In this document: one piece after another, positions 41,066 to 53,001 of the stretch | Layout of the letters: the number at the start of each line of letters is the position of its first letter | Position numbering within the stretch: position 1 is the first letter of the stretch | DNA from: Nemopilema nomurai | Lineage: Eukaryota; Cnidaria; Scyphozoa; Rhizostomeae; Rhizostomatidae | Direction of reading: 5' to 3' | Assembly (NCBI GenBank): GCA_003864495.1 | Contig: ML133401.1 | Location: 6,856,698-6,920,697 of the forward strand | Length of the DNA stretch: 64,000 bases | Translations under genes and position numbers: made by a program | The notes under the pieces: model-generated | Told to the model about the DNA's origin: nothing | Databases searched by the model: none | What the model saw: only the letters and a program-made list of their open reading frames with translations

Positions 41066-41785
41066 AAATTGCTATTTTTTTAGGTCTAGGCCCTATTCAA
41101 GTGATTTGAACGTTCTCTTGTTTGAAGACATTCAGGGGGCACTCCTACCCATGTCCCTACATTGTGCTTTTGCGTTGGTCACTCTAGCTTGGCAGTTTTG
41201 CAAGAAGACAAAAGAGATGGAGAGCTTTTAGCCACACCCATCAAACACGTAGAGCACAATGTTATTAGGTGTTAAAAGCTGAGCTAAAAGGTTCAATTTC
41301 AGATTCTGTGTGACTTAATCCTATTCGTATGACCTGGTATACTTTTATCTGCCGATCAAGTGCACTGCTGGGACAAAAGGCGTTCAAAAACCAAAAATGC
41401 AGTCGCGGTGGTCTGTTTTAAATGAAGCATTGTACCACTGTAAAAGGATTACTGAAATAAAAACTTGATGAATCGTTTGGTTTTTAAGAATCGTCTTGCC
41501 ACCATTCCATCTGAAAAATTTATTGCTTTGAATAGCAGAAGAATAACTTCCATTTGAACACTAACAATTTTCTGACATCCAGTGAAAATTATATGGAATC
41601 CAACTGACTGGGATGTTGACGTAATGCTTAGTATCCTCCCTGTCACGTGATTTAGATAGTGGGTTCAGTTAGGCCATAGAACCAGCAAGAACACAACACT
41701 GGCTTGATGTTGAGAATGTCAACGGAGCGAGTGGCGAAGTGTGTCTGGTGGAGAAGTGTGGGTGCTTCAGGGTGATAACCAGCTG

Positions 41786-41881
41786 GACGTGGGGACAGCA
41801 GCCAGGGGTGACGTGGGGACAGCAGCCAGGGGTGACGTGGGGACAGCAGCCAGGGGTGACGTGGAGACAGCAGCCAGGGGT
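41786..41881. repeat. 24-bp minisatellite, four copies
   Basis: Unit beginning GACGTGGGGACAGCAGCCAG, starting at 41786, 41810, 41834 and 41858 with a single G-to-A change in the last copy. The minus frame reads an eight-residue TPGCCPHV repeat, which I treat as incidental. Confidence 0.95.
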
Positions 41882-43682
41882 ATAGTGAAATCGTTGTGTC
41901 ATATCTTCACAGTGGCATAGCTTCGCATGCATCTTTCCACTTACAATGGCTGCCCCATCTCGTCTCGTTCGATACCCTCAATATTGGAATTCGTTAATAT
42001 TTCTACAGACTATGGCGTAACGTTGTAATCAATATTGCTTTGGGGGTCTGGGTTTCACACAACTACTTCCTAAAGTGTGGAATGGACAAAGATGGACACA
42101 TTATTGTTATGCCACCTGCATTTTTGGCAAAGTTATGTGAAAGCAGTTTGATGGAAACAGATTGAGCGGAGCATCGAGTAGAATGTTCACCTTGAAGGCA
42201 GTTAGTTGCCTGTGTAGGCGAGAAGGCAACAACCAGCTTTGTGACTGCTTTATCGACCCAGCCTGAATACAACAAAGTAGCGCAGTAATCATAAAATCGC
42301 TATATTTATCGAACCATGGATAACGCAGACGCGATAACAACCACGTGTCAATGGCCGGGCCGGTGCACTGCGAACAAAAACCAGGCAGGTATCGAAGCTT
42401 GTCCAAATAGCGGCACGTGGTGGGCGAATGCCGATGCAGTCAGAATCTGCACATCGTGGCAACTATCGAAATTGTCTCAAACTGTTATCCGTGAGCGCAC
42501 GAACATTCTCACTTGAACCAGAACAGAATATTAAGGCCTTACCAAGACCAGTTTCCCGCTTCAGTTCTACATGGCCATGGGGAGCTTCAGCAGTATAAAT
42601 GACGCGAACAGCCTCCATTCCACATTTGACCTCAGTTTAAGAATTAGGTTTAATAAGTCTCTTTTCTAAGCATTAAAAATATCGGCGACTTCATTCGAGA
42701 CCTAGTCAGTATCTTTACTTACACTTATAAATATACTATACATTAGATAACATAAATATACTAACTAACATTAATGAATATGTTATAAAATGAAATGATA
42801 TGAAATATTCAATGTGTAACCCTTTTTAGACAGTGACGGCTAATAAGAGAAGGCCTAACCGAACAACACATCAACAACATCAACAACACATATGAAAGCT
42901 GTTGTTTGAGTGGTTGGCTAATTTTGCGTTAACTAGGTGTCATGTTAACCCTCCTCCATAGCGTCAAGCAACCAACTGAACGATAAAAAAACAAAGGCCA
43001 GTATAAACATTCATTAACTTGACCTGAAGAACGACCTTCTTTCAGAAGCTAAAAATCCGAAATTACGGAGGGCCTTTGGCGATTTCCATAAATATGCTGT
43101 AATAAAGAGTCATTGGTCTGTGCAAACTGAAATAGTTTGCATTGGATTAGCATTAAAGTACCAAGGATACGTGTAAGACTCAGGCTGATCCCAGCGCAAA
43201 CATTCGTGTGGGCTTCCAGATCAAACTTGTATCGACCTCACTTGACCGGCGAAAATTAGCTAATTACCACCATTTGCACTTGTCCGCGAATATCATGATC
43301 ATCGCAAATTTGCAAACGATGATTTCGCAGGCGGCCAGGTGAATTGTGCGTCGCGATCTACGCGGAGCGGCACCAAAATCATTATAAATTCATTGTATTG
43401 TGCCTCGCAGACCTCATGTGAAAGAACACAAAATATTCAAACGATCATCAGCAACGCCGTAACGAAAACGCGACCAATAAATAGTGCATACATCGACTTT
43501 AGGCGCAAGGAGACGGGCGGTAATGTCGTTGATGCTAATCATTAAACATCATTCTTTCATTTATCTATAAGGATTAGACAAAAAGGGATTATCTTTGCAG
43601 TTAAATGTGCCCTTGTTCTATCAACTTGAGAAGTGACATCATCTGATTGATTGGGTTAAGCAGAATCTCATGGATTTGAAGT
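41882..43682. other. No gene recognised; CpG-rich pockets
   Basis: CpG-rich stretches at 42310-42510 and 43320-43520 are separated by a strongly AT-rich block (42715-42810). No coding evidence. Confidence 0.45.
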
Positions 43683-43905
43683 AAGAAAAGAGAAGAGGGG
43701 GGCATGAGTAAAAGGAAAGAGAACAGGGGAGAGAGGCTGGCTGAGGATGGGGGGTTTTGAAGAGTTTTGGAGAACAAGGATATGGATGAGCAGGATATCA
43801 GGAGGCTCAGAGTTTAGGAAGGGATGATAGCGGCTGCGGAGGAGGAGCGAAGAGGGAGATAGACGGAGAGGAATATGAGAACCATATTATGAAAGGGTTA
43901 TTGGT
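43683..43905. repeat. Purine-rich (G/A) tract
   Basis: The plus strand is dominated by A and G with runs such as AGAGAAGAGGGGGG, GGAAAGAGAACAGGGGAGAG and GGAGGAGGAGCGAAGAGGGA, broken only by scattered pyrimidines. It has no unit structure and no coding sign. Confidence 0.7.
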
Positions 43906-46900
43906 AACAACGACGGACAAAAAACTGGGGACGGGAGTCAGGAATAAGCAGCCAATTTCTGCAGATAGATACCGTGTCCGTAATATGGGTTTACACTTTA
44001 TACAGACTAAATCCCCTTTTCATAATTACAATTATCAATAATTCCTACTTTTACCTTCTTTATTCGGTGATTGCGACCTGAAGGCACAACTGTCTCTGGC
44101 TGGACCACGAGAGCCGTTCAAACAAATCGCAGTGATGAAGATACCGACCGCGTGTTTTCTATGGCATTTAGGAGAGCTTAAACTCGATGAAAGGTTCACG
44201 TATCTATTAGCAAACATGCCAAAGTAAATGGCGTATGATCGCTGGAGAAAGTGAAAGTTCACTGCAAGTGGCTCAACAAATAACGTGGCAAAGGCGATAT
44301 GAAAAGGTCGGGGGATCAAACCGATATCCAGGTCGTAAACCATGAGCCAAGTGGATTCTCCATCACACTTGCAGCGACATTCGCCTTTCATACCAGAGAT
44401 TAAGTTTGGGTTTTCGATAGCCGAAAAGACGTGGGCAAGGCACAATAAGGCCGATCATCTATTTTCGGCAAAACTTGGCCAATCCTAAATGATGTTCCTC
44501 TTCAAGATTGTACACAAGACTTACAACAACAACAACACAAACTTTCGTGGTCACGGTCTAATCTAGAGAGGAAACCCAACTTTTCCCTATTTTTCTATAA
44601 ATATTACAAAAACAACTTGAGGCGTTGTAAATGGGAACCAATAATCAATTCAAAAACTTTTAAAGGAGATAGACGTAAGAATGGGGGTTGAGTCACTAGA
44701 GTGAACGGATGGATAATACGGAAAAATTGGCATCTAAATTCAACGAAAAGCACTTGAAGGGCTCAAACTGACCTATTTGTTCAAGAGCCCATTCCAGACC
44801 TGCATGCAATGTCCAGCCAAACACTCATATGAGTAAATATTTTGTTTTCATAGCCCGCGCTATTTTTAGGCCCATACCTAATCATGAGAACAAAAGGGGC
44901 AAGGGTGAAATTGTGAGTCGAATATTGAACGGCTCAATTCGAACTTAAAGCTAAGAGCTTCAATGGCTGTTAAGGGCTATGATTTCAGAAGAAATAAATA
45001 TAGCAGGGTTCCATATTCAATAAGGCAAGCCGCTTTTTAAAACCATTAACGAGTTGAGCAGTTGAGAGGATTACAGCTCTGCCTTTGTTTACTGCCGTCT
45101 TGTGTCCAGTCATCGATTTCTTTGGGTATTACCAAAAATAATTGCGTGAAAAACAAGTCTGGTTGGACCGTAATTGTGGCTCCTCAAAGCAACTCTTTCC
45201 TGCGCTCAAAATGTTTTTAGACGGTTTTTTATCAATTTGTTGAAATCCTGGAAAAAGTTCAGTGCGCATCGAGGGGGCGAATATACCTTGAATGTCACGA
45301 TAAAACATCTTATTACGTGTTTCCTTTAATCTCGAATAGAAAATGTTGCCAAAACAATAATGGTTTTCGTTAATTTTTCCTGCTTCATTCACGGAATTTA
45401 ATTGCATGTTTTGAAATGCATTGATTGATAATTATCAATGTCCGGCTGTTTTTAAATGGGTTTTTGTGAGATACGGAGCGAAATTCAACAGGTATATTTC
45501 ATACACGGTCAACACACAAAGCTGGGCAATTAAAGTTCAGATCAATACGATAACGGAGGTTGGAATTGGCAAATTCGGGTTCGTAAGGGAAAACTCCAGT
45601 GATATGGACACGAAGGGAGAGTTCTTCAGATGGGTTGATTTGAGTTCTGACCAAACTAAATCAGTCCCTGAGTATGAACGAAGGACTTGCATCTATTTCA
45701 CAACACAAAGTAATGAAGCATTATAGTGTAGGAGTTCTTTGACCCGATGTTGCTGGATAACTCGAAGCCCGATAGCAAAACATGGAAGCCGTGAAGGCGG
45801 GAGTGAATTCTTGGCCTATTTCATTCATGGCAATCGCGGTGCGGGCGAACAAACGACTTGTAAAATACTGTGAAAATGAACTCACCACTTGTGTCTGCGC
45901 CCCAAGGCCACGACCTTCCATCGTCAACTTTGTATCCTACTCCAAATATACTTGTTTTCTTCCAAATAGCAATGAAGATGCGAGTAAGTGATAAGTTTGT
46001 GCCCTTATCGGTGTTCTTTGATGACTTGATCTAAACCTCTGCTTTGTTTACGGCCACTCTGCAGTTCTGCATTAATATCCGTCCTTAGAAATCGACCTCA
46101 AGACACCACGCTGCAGCACAATGGGCCCCTGAATCATAAAAAGTATTATATACTCTTTTTGAATAGCTCCCGCCAAGAGACATCAAGGTACTTTCTGTGG
46201 AAACGGAGCGACCTTTATGGCTTCCCCTGGCGTTTCGAAACACACGACAAGAACTTTTGCCCCTGACTGTCCTTGGGAAAAGGCAAGCAGCAGATGATCG
46301 GCAGGAAATTCTCTTTGTCTTCTTTGCTAAAACTCCATTCGCGAGCTGGTTTGTTTAGAGTTTGGTCGACAATTGGAATTCGGTTTTCCTCACAAGATTA
46401 TAATAGACATTATGAAAAGAACTAAACTCTTGTCGAAAAACGACGGAGATCAGCGAGGGAACTGAGTATTCCGAGAATCAACACAGATCCCCTCTCGTGG
46501 CTTCCTTCACCACCAACTCGACTTGCAGTAAAAGCGGCGTGATTGACAGACTTCCGATTGGGTAAGCGATCAGTCTAAACAAGCAACAAGGGGCCCTGTC
46601 TGCTTTTCTGGTATCACGATGACCCGAAACAGGAGGGACACTTTCAACAGTTTTGCCGCCGAACGGGGTCACAGGACCATTGAAAACGCATGGTCAGCGC
46701 GCCCTACAGTGAGAAGCAGTGATTGCAGGCTTCAACAGCTATCAAACTTTACTCCAGTGTTTTTCTGCCGCTTTAGAACCTCTCCTACCAAGCATTGACA
46801 TATCAAGTAATTTACAAGCTCGCACACTAATTTTTGCAAACCCGGTAAAATCGAATCTTTTTAAAACTAGAAGAGCAACCCCAAAGTAGACTTGAAACGC

Positions 46901-47326
46901 AAAGAGATTTGGCTTACTTGCAGATTGAATTTTACCACCATGTAGAAATAATTTTACCCTGGATACCAGGCTCACTATGTATAAAAATAGAGTACCAGAC
47001 TCTATTATTTGACATATATTCAACATTGAGCACCATATCGATAGCATAGAAAGAATCTTAAAAATGGGAGATGGCTCGTCTACTTTGAAGACCATTTTCA
47101 CAAAGTTTCTCAAGTTCGATAGTTTAATAAAGGGCTATTGCAGACAGCCATGAGTGGGTGTGAAAGGGTATAAGGGTCAATCAGGGACAGAAATGCACTA
47201 GTTAGCCGGGTTGTCAGTTTGGCCTTTTTCAAGCCAAATTTCCTATTTTTGGCTTTTTAAAAGTTGTTTGGCCATGAAAAAACTTGTTTCGCCTACCCTA
47301 TAATTTTGGTCTTTTTTCACCTCTCG
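43906..47326. other. No gene recognised
   Basis: Several frames of 100-136 codons (44035-44445 minus, 45421-45726 plus, 46742-47113 minus) lack motifs and splice context. I cannot exclude short exons. Confidence 0.4.
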
Positions 47327-47366
47327 TACCCTGGGTACCTACATAGTGGGTCTGGTACCCAGGGTA
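47327..47366. repeat. Perfect 13-bp inverted repeat with 14-base loop
   Basis: TACCCTGGGTACC (47327-47339) and GGTACCCAGGGTA (47354-47366) are exact reverse complements. AGGGTAGGC at the right end also matches GCCTACCCT at 47291-47299 in inverse, offering an alternative pairing. Confidence 0.85.
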
Positions 47367-49258
47367 GGCCTTTCCCAACAAACAATCCTTGCTCTATTAT
47401 TGTATAGCTACTAATGCTGTCAAAATGAATAGCAGAAATCATATATCGAACTGTTAGAGCTAACTAAGCCGACGATTATTTGAATTTGTTAGTGTGTGAA
47501 CACGTACTGTCTAGCAAACACGTTTGAAAAACCTATGCAAAATGTTACATGCTTGTAATTCTTGCATTTATACTGCTCTTTGTTATAACGGTAGTTAACG
47601 GTCGTTGTCTTTTACTACTGCGCATGCGTTTAAGACGTCAAAGGGCAGAATGCTGATTTGGCCTCTTTCGACCTCGTTTGGCCATTCTCAGCATTGACAT
47701 TGGTTACAGATTAGGTAGAAGAGGGGCTCCTTTCTGAGTTGTGAAGGGGGCACTTCATTCGATTGCTGAAAAGTCTCGGAGGCGTTCCACCTGTGAGCCT
47801 CGTTTTCAGCGTCGTTGCCCCGCAACTGAAGTACAATAAGCGTGAGTTTTGATGCTGCACCATGACATATGTTTTATAACTTGACAGTTTTGCAATTACC
47901 TTTTTAAGCTACACCTTAAAAGCACGTTTGAAAATTATTGACATTGAAAATACTTAAGAAAAATGTGCTAGTAAAGTGACTTGCTAGTAAACTAAAAAAC
48001 AGCCTACAAGCCCCGGACATTTATCTATTGTTAATAGTGAACGTGTATGCATGTAGATGGAGGCATTGCAAAGGAGCTGATTTCTTCATGCCTATTTACC
48101 TGGAGACGAAAAGTGCAAAAATGTTGTTTTTCCACTTAGGAATAATCTTCCTCGCATTCGGAAACAACATTTGTGAGACGCGTAATCAGACTTGGATGCT
48201 CCAAGTGGATCATGGGATTGAATTCAGAATAAGCTTCTACAAAAAGGGGCTGTAAGTAGGACCGTCTGAACCTACATTCTTTCATAGTCTATGATCCTTT
48301 GTCAGAAGAATAACAATTGAAAAGCTAGAAATGGGAGAGGCTATGAGATTCTCCACAGAACTCTCTGCATGGCAGGGTCTCCTGCAAAAAGACAAGAAGA
48401 ATATAAATTTTTAGAAACTCTTCTTTACTTTGGCAGTGGTTTCTTTCCCTGAAAAGTATTGGTTCTTTTTTCAGTATTAATATTTTCAGTATTAACAGTA
48501 TTATTGGGTTCAGCGTGTTAAAGCGTGATCTTTTTTTGCATTTGTTGCATCAGAGTTTCCCCCTATCCCTCTTTTTGCCCTCACCTGAGCCTCAATAGAA
48601 TAGAGATCTAACAATGTTTCCATATTAGTATTGACATTGTTCACAAAGTCTAGTTAGATTTGATAATACTTTGCAGAGAATTATAGGGTGTAAAAATATT
48701 ATCTTCATAATATTTTGTTAGCAGCACAAATCCTTCACTGCTATTCACTTCCGCTGACACGTGATTGATGAAGCACGGTTGCCGGGGGTTATGTGGGCAG
48801 CCGATAGTTCCCAGCCTCCCCCGTTCATTCTGCTCGACCAAAGATTCCCACGGGGTTTGGTATAGGTTGATCATGAGTTATTTCTTGTTATCATTCATCC
48901 AAAACTACTATTGTCACCTTGTGTGAATGAAACAATGCAAGAAGCTGGTTACATATCGAGTTGATCTACATTGTTCAGGTCTTTTTCGAAGTGTTTCGCT
49001 AGGCGAAAAGCCTGGTGTTTGCAACCGTTTGGAACACGTCTCTCTGAGTGGATGCGAACCAGCAGGTTGTTACATCGGGGGTTGCGTCGAATTCTTGCTT
49101 TGGGCTTCGTGTAGCTATTTAAAGAGAAAGTCGTTCCCGATCAACTCAGTAGGTACTGGCACCAACATCGGGAAGAGCCACAAGAAAAGAAACTCCACTG
49201 TGGGTCATGGGTCTACTCACAGATAAGTTGATTTCTAAGGGGTACACAAGCCCTCCAT
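47367..49258. other. No gene recognised; possible transposon debris
   Basis: AATGCTGATTTGGCC (47651-47665) and GGCCATTCTCAGCATT (47681-47696) face each other as an imperfect inverted pair, and the TTTGGCC motif also recurs at 47219-47275. This suggests an old foldback element whose ends I could not fix. Confidence 0.35.
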
Positions 49259-49504
49259 CCTCCCCCTTTGTCGAAGACTTTATACAACTTGAACCCAGCC
49301 TTAATGAAAAACTTATTTCTCCCAAAATCAAACAGCTATACAAGGAGAATTGATACCCAATCTGTTCCCAATATTAAGAATACAAGTTATGGTATAAAAT
49401 CTATTAGCTTTCTAGGTCCAAAGATTTGGAGCACTCTCCTAAATGAAATAAAATCATCCGAAAATGCCGGTCAATTAAAAGTTCTGAAAAAGACTGGTAA
49501 TTAG
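49259..49504 (+). mobile_element. LINE reverse-transcriptase C-terminal fragment, frame open to stop
   Basis: The frame reads TLYNLNPALMKNLF, NTSYGIKSISFLGPKIW and LLNEIKSSENAGQLKV before TAG. The order 'NL.P..MK..F ... N..YG..SI.FLG.KIW ... L...IK.S......FK' is the standard end of a non-LTR retrotransposon ORF2 in corals and anemones. No RT catalytic core was seen upstream, so this is a 5'-truncated or decayed copy. It has no internal stop in about 80 codons and is not the same element type as the intronic remnant at 62.2 kb. Confidence 0.75.
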
Positions 49505-50567
49505 AAACCCAATGCGCTAGTAAAGCCAGCAGTAAATAAGTTCCATGACGCAATTTTAGGTCAGCTTTGTTCTGCTTGGAAAGGCTGTTTCGAATCCTCA
49601 GCCAATCTCGTTTTGAGAACGAGCAGCGTAGATGTCAAGGCAGAAGACATCAAGGGGAAGATCTTTCTTTTTCCCGACAGTTATTTGCTAGGGTTTATTT
49701 TGCCTGCGTCGACAGGCCCTATCGGCTTGCATTCGAAAGAAGAGACGGCCTTGCCACGAATTGCACAGAGCTGAATCTGTCTTTCAACAGGTTTCCAAAA
49801 GCCTCTTTTCTTTTCAGCATTTGATTTCAGCAAGACACTCGAATCTTCTTCTATAGAATGTGTGCTGACAGCTCTCAAAACCCGGAAGTAAAAGCATCAA
49901 CTTGTTCGCTTTGCTACTTCACAATAAATATATTACATGACGAGCAAAGGTTAAGGTAAGAGGTTTTTGGCTCAATTTCTTCATTAAGAAGTTCGTATAT
50001 TTGAATGCATTTTATCTTGAAAACAGGTTTATTGGGGATTCGTACAAGAACGATGGTGGTGGCTGTTTCTGCAAGGTTTTCCTCTTTATAAGTAACGCAG
50101 TAAAGACCATCAATGTGCATTGACACCTTTAAAGTCATCGCTCTTCAAACACGATTCTTTGGAAGGCAACTTGCAAAACAGCCTTTACTTGGTTAGAAAA
50201 TTCCACCTTTAGCCAGAACCAATATTACATCAAGTTCAATGTTTTTACAAGGACAGAACTACAAGATAAAGTTGTCAATTATAAGTTAAAACCTGATGAC
50301 TGAATCTTTTGCAGAACCAGTTAAGTACGAGGAATAATATTCCTATAGTTTTTGATATAATTTCGTTTGGTTTCATGTGATCAGCTGAAGGAAAGGGCGC
50401 AAAAAGCTAGCTTCTAATTAAAAGTATTTACCATCAGTTTAGCAAAAAGTGAATCCCGCATATCCTTGTTCTCGCGCTAACTAGATTATCAGTCTTCTTT
50501 ATTCGTCGTTATGAATTATGCATCCTTGATGGCTCTTGTGACAGTTAGAATCATTTATTAATGTTGA

Positions 50568-50984
50568 ATGTGCAAAACAGGCAAAAGTGAAGTTCTAGGA
50601 ACGAATGCCGGGAGAATCCAACTAAAGTTTATTAACAATGTCTTCTATATTCAGTTATATTCAAATACCAAACTGCTAGACGAGATCTGTGCCTGGGCCC
50701 GTTATCGAATCAATTTGGAACTGCCAAACAGCCGCCGTCACTCACATGGCTTTGTGGCAAGTTCGTATGTTATCAAGCCAGCATCCGCAGCTGCTTTAAT
50801 GCCGCGTGGTTTCTTTTTGGAACTCGCCTTTTCAGCTCCCAAAGGAAAAACAGATTGCTTGCTTCCGTTGCATTCAAGTGTGGAATGGAACTTTCAATGT
50901 CGCAGAGTTGTCGACTGTGAAGCGATAGTGCTTCGCTGTGTTTTCTGGATTTTTTGTCTCTCAGTACCACCGTTTACTCTGTAA
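50568..50984 (+). other. Unidentified 138-codon open frame
   Basis: This is the longest non-repeat ATG frame outside the SBNO-like exon. No motif was recognised. The end (CVFWIFCLSVPPFTL) is hydrophobic but could be chance. There is no codon or splice evidence, so I do not call it a gene. Confidence 0.2.
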
Positions 50985-51305
50985 ATTTGCTGATTGCGTC
51001 ATTTCGTTTGCAATGACACAAGGTGTCATGCAAGAACAATACAAAGTTTAGTGAGTGGGGTATGCCTCCATAAAACATCTTAAAACAACAAGAAGGGTTT
51101 CACAAAATGACGTCATTTATTGAATGTTATCAAAAATCGCGCATTTTGCGGACTTGATGTTAACAGCAATGGAAGTTTTCTCCCAATATTGGAGACTTGT
51201 TTTCATTCGCATGAAAAAGAGGATTAATTTTTATGCCTCTTGACCCTCTGGAAATAGTTTTAGTCAGCGTCTTAAGTTGAGTTTCTCTACCTCTGCCTAG
51301 TTAGT

Positions 51306-51387
51306 CCGTTTTCAGAAAAAGAGAAAGCGTTTACGGCAAGCACTGTCCGTTTTTAGAAAAAGAGAAAGCGTTTACGGCAAGCACTGT
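51306..51387. repeat. 41-bp tandem duplication
   Basis: Two adjacent 41-base copies (CCGTTTT...GCACTGT), differing at one position (C/T after CCGTTTT). Confidence 0.93.
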
Positions 51388-52344
51388 GCGACAGTTTTCA
51401 AGCAAAGGGCGCTTAGAATAACAGTTTTTAGGGATTGTTTCTTGTGTATAGATTTGAAAACCACAACGAAAACAATTCTTTGAAGGAAAAAGATCGGAAC
51501 GGTTACGTAATTCCCTCTCACTATATCTAATCTTTCCAGCAGGATTGGCACAACAAAATGATGACGTCTGGGGCTACCGTCAAAATGAGTCGAAATAACC
51601 TTTTTAAATCTACACATACAGACAGCGCAAAGTCCCCCTTGCGCCTAAAAATGTTGGGAAAATATTTCAAGTACAGCAGATTTCAGAAATATCGAATGGA
51701 GTCAACCTTGAAATGCTATGAATAGAAAATTCAAATTTTGCGAAAGGGGGCAGACTAGAATAGCGCAAAGTACTCGCCGCAATGCAACGTGTCTTGGCAG
51801 ACACAGCACGGGACCGTCTTGTGGAACATTCGTAGGGCTTAGATTGCTCAAAGACCGCTTCAATCTCGTTTGCTTCCAGCGTATGCGAAGAAAATCGAAA
51901 ATCAATTAGATTCTTGAAAAAATTTGATCGGTCTTGGCAGAGGGGAAATTGAGGTACTTCGAGGTTGCCATCAAAGTGATGTTTACGAATCCTAGAGACG
52001 GGTTGCGCAGAGCCTTCCGTCAGACGCAAGTTTTGCCAACTCTTCGCATTGCGCAGAAATTTTCTAACATTCTTTATAAAAAAATCTAAAATACAAAAGA
52101 GCTACTAGACTACCACTCTACTGCAAAACAGTTTCCATCTATTTCAAACGTTGTGATGTGATGGTTGCGATGATAAGCGGAAGTAGATGCAGCGAAAGCA
52201 GTTTGCGTCAGAGAAGCGCGAGAGATCCTTGGTGAGCAGTGCAAGTGATTACAGTCAAGGCGATCAGAAACACAGACCTACTGAGTCGAATAAGGGCCCT
52301 AAAATAAACAGCACGAGTTGTCCATAGCCTGAACAAAGACAATA

Positions 52345-52464
52345 TCATTAATCTGACAAAATATTTCATTTTATTATAAACATGTCTCCACAAATTCTTT
52401 CCTTTTTGAAATACAAACATTTATAAAGAGTTATAAAATGTAGAAACTAGATATAATTAATCAA
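52345..52464 (-). other. 3' untranslated region of the SBNO-like gene
   Basis: AT-rich sequence directly after the TAA stop containing the polyadenylation hexamer at 52370-52375. The cleavage site is estimated 10-30 bases beyond that hexamer, so the lower end is approximate. Confidence 0.6.
52370..52375 (-). terminator. Polyadenylation signal AATAAA
   Basis: TTTATT on the plus strand reads AATAAA on the minus strand, about 90 nt downstream of the stop codon. Distance and orientation fit a standard metazoan 3' end. Confidence 0.7.
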
Positions 52465-53001
52465 TTATTCAATAAGGCAACTATCAATGTGCTTATTAAT
52501 TTCTTCATTGGTTAAGTTGATATCAAAAGCGATTCCGCATATGGGACAGTCGGATGATTTTGAAGGCTTTGCCTTTTGGAATGAGTTCATTAGACTGGAT
52601 TGCCTTTGTCGTTTGTTTTGATCTGTTAACTGGCTGCAAGATGCGGTCCGTTTTACACTTAAGCTTTTCTGCTTCAAATTTTTGTTTTCAACATTCGATG
52701 ATGATCGTTGAAAATAAACTGAAGTTTTCTCTTTATTTCCTAGCAAAGGATATTGGAATTCCCTGGACTTAAATTTTTCGTTTGTCACTTTACTTTGTGG
52801 AGAGCCCTCGTCAACTGCTTCATCGCCTTCCTTTGACTGTTTTGTGCTGAACGCCACTGGAACATATTTATCATCTTCCTCTACAGTCGCGTCCTTCTTC
52901 TTCACCTTGAAAAAGTTCTTCAGTGTAACTGGAGGAGTTGTAGCTTTCATTTGCAAAGATTCCCTTACTGGTGACTCTTTCTCGTTGATCAACGAGTAAT
53001 C
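52465..53001 (-). CDS. SBNO-like gene, terminal exon: linker, PIP-like motifs, UBZ4 zinc finger
   Basis: Acceptor CTGCCTAG opens in phase 0 and runs 178 codons (residues 366-543) to TAA; it is the longest open exon in the window. The composition is Lys/Ser/Glu-rich and probably disordered, with a basic patch KRQRQ that could be a nuclear signal. Residues 389-396 (PVTLKNFF, followed by KVKKK) resemble a PIP box lacking the usual Gln. Residues 499-506 (QSSLMNSF) form a second candidate. The last 27 residues are a UBZ4-type finger with C517, C520, H536 and C540. By family knowledge UBZ4 binds ubiquitin and PIP boxes bind PCNA. It could instead be the end of a separate gene, but phase, strand and the single polyA signal favour fusion. 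Confidence 0.85.
   Translation of the reverse strand, partial: DYSLINEKESPVRESLQMKATTPPVTLKNFFKVKKKDATVEEDDKYVPVAFSTKQSKEGDEAVDEGSPQSKVTNEKFKSREFQYPLLGNKEKTSVYFQRSSSNVENKNLKQKSLSVKRTASCSQLTDQNKRQRQSSLMNSFQKAKPSKSSDCPICGIAFDINLTNEEINKHIDSCLIE

Larger units (their letters stand above)
49505..52344. other. Intergenic region downstream of the SBNO-like gene
   Basis: Holds the unidentified 50568-50984 frame and the 41-bp duplication. No neighbouring gene end could be recognised. Confidence 0.45.

Noticed and set aside
41669..41932. Cys-rich TPGCCPHV repeat peptide that could pass for a small secreted protein
   Set aside because: It is produced by the 24-bp tandem array, with no signal peptide and no splice support.
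44035..44445. 136-codon minus frame as a gene
   Set aside because: No recognisable motif, no splice context and no polyA arrangement; length alone is not enough.
48994..49008. Short palindrome TTTCGC-TAG-GCGAAA
   Set aside because: Six-base arms are expected by chance several times in 64 kb.
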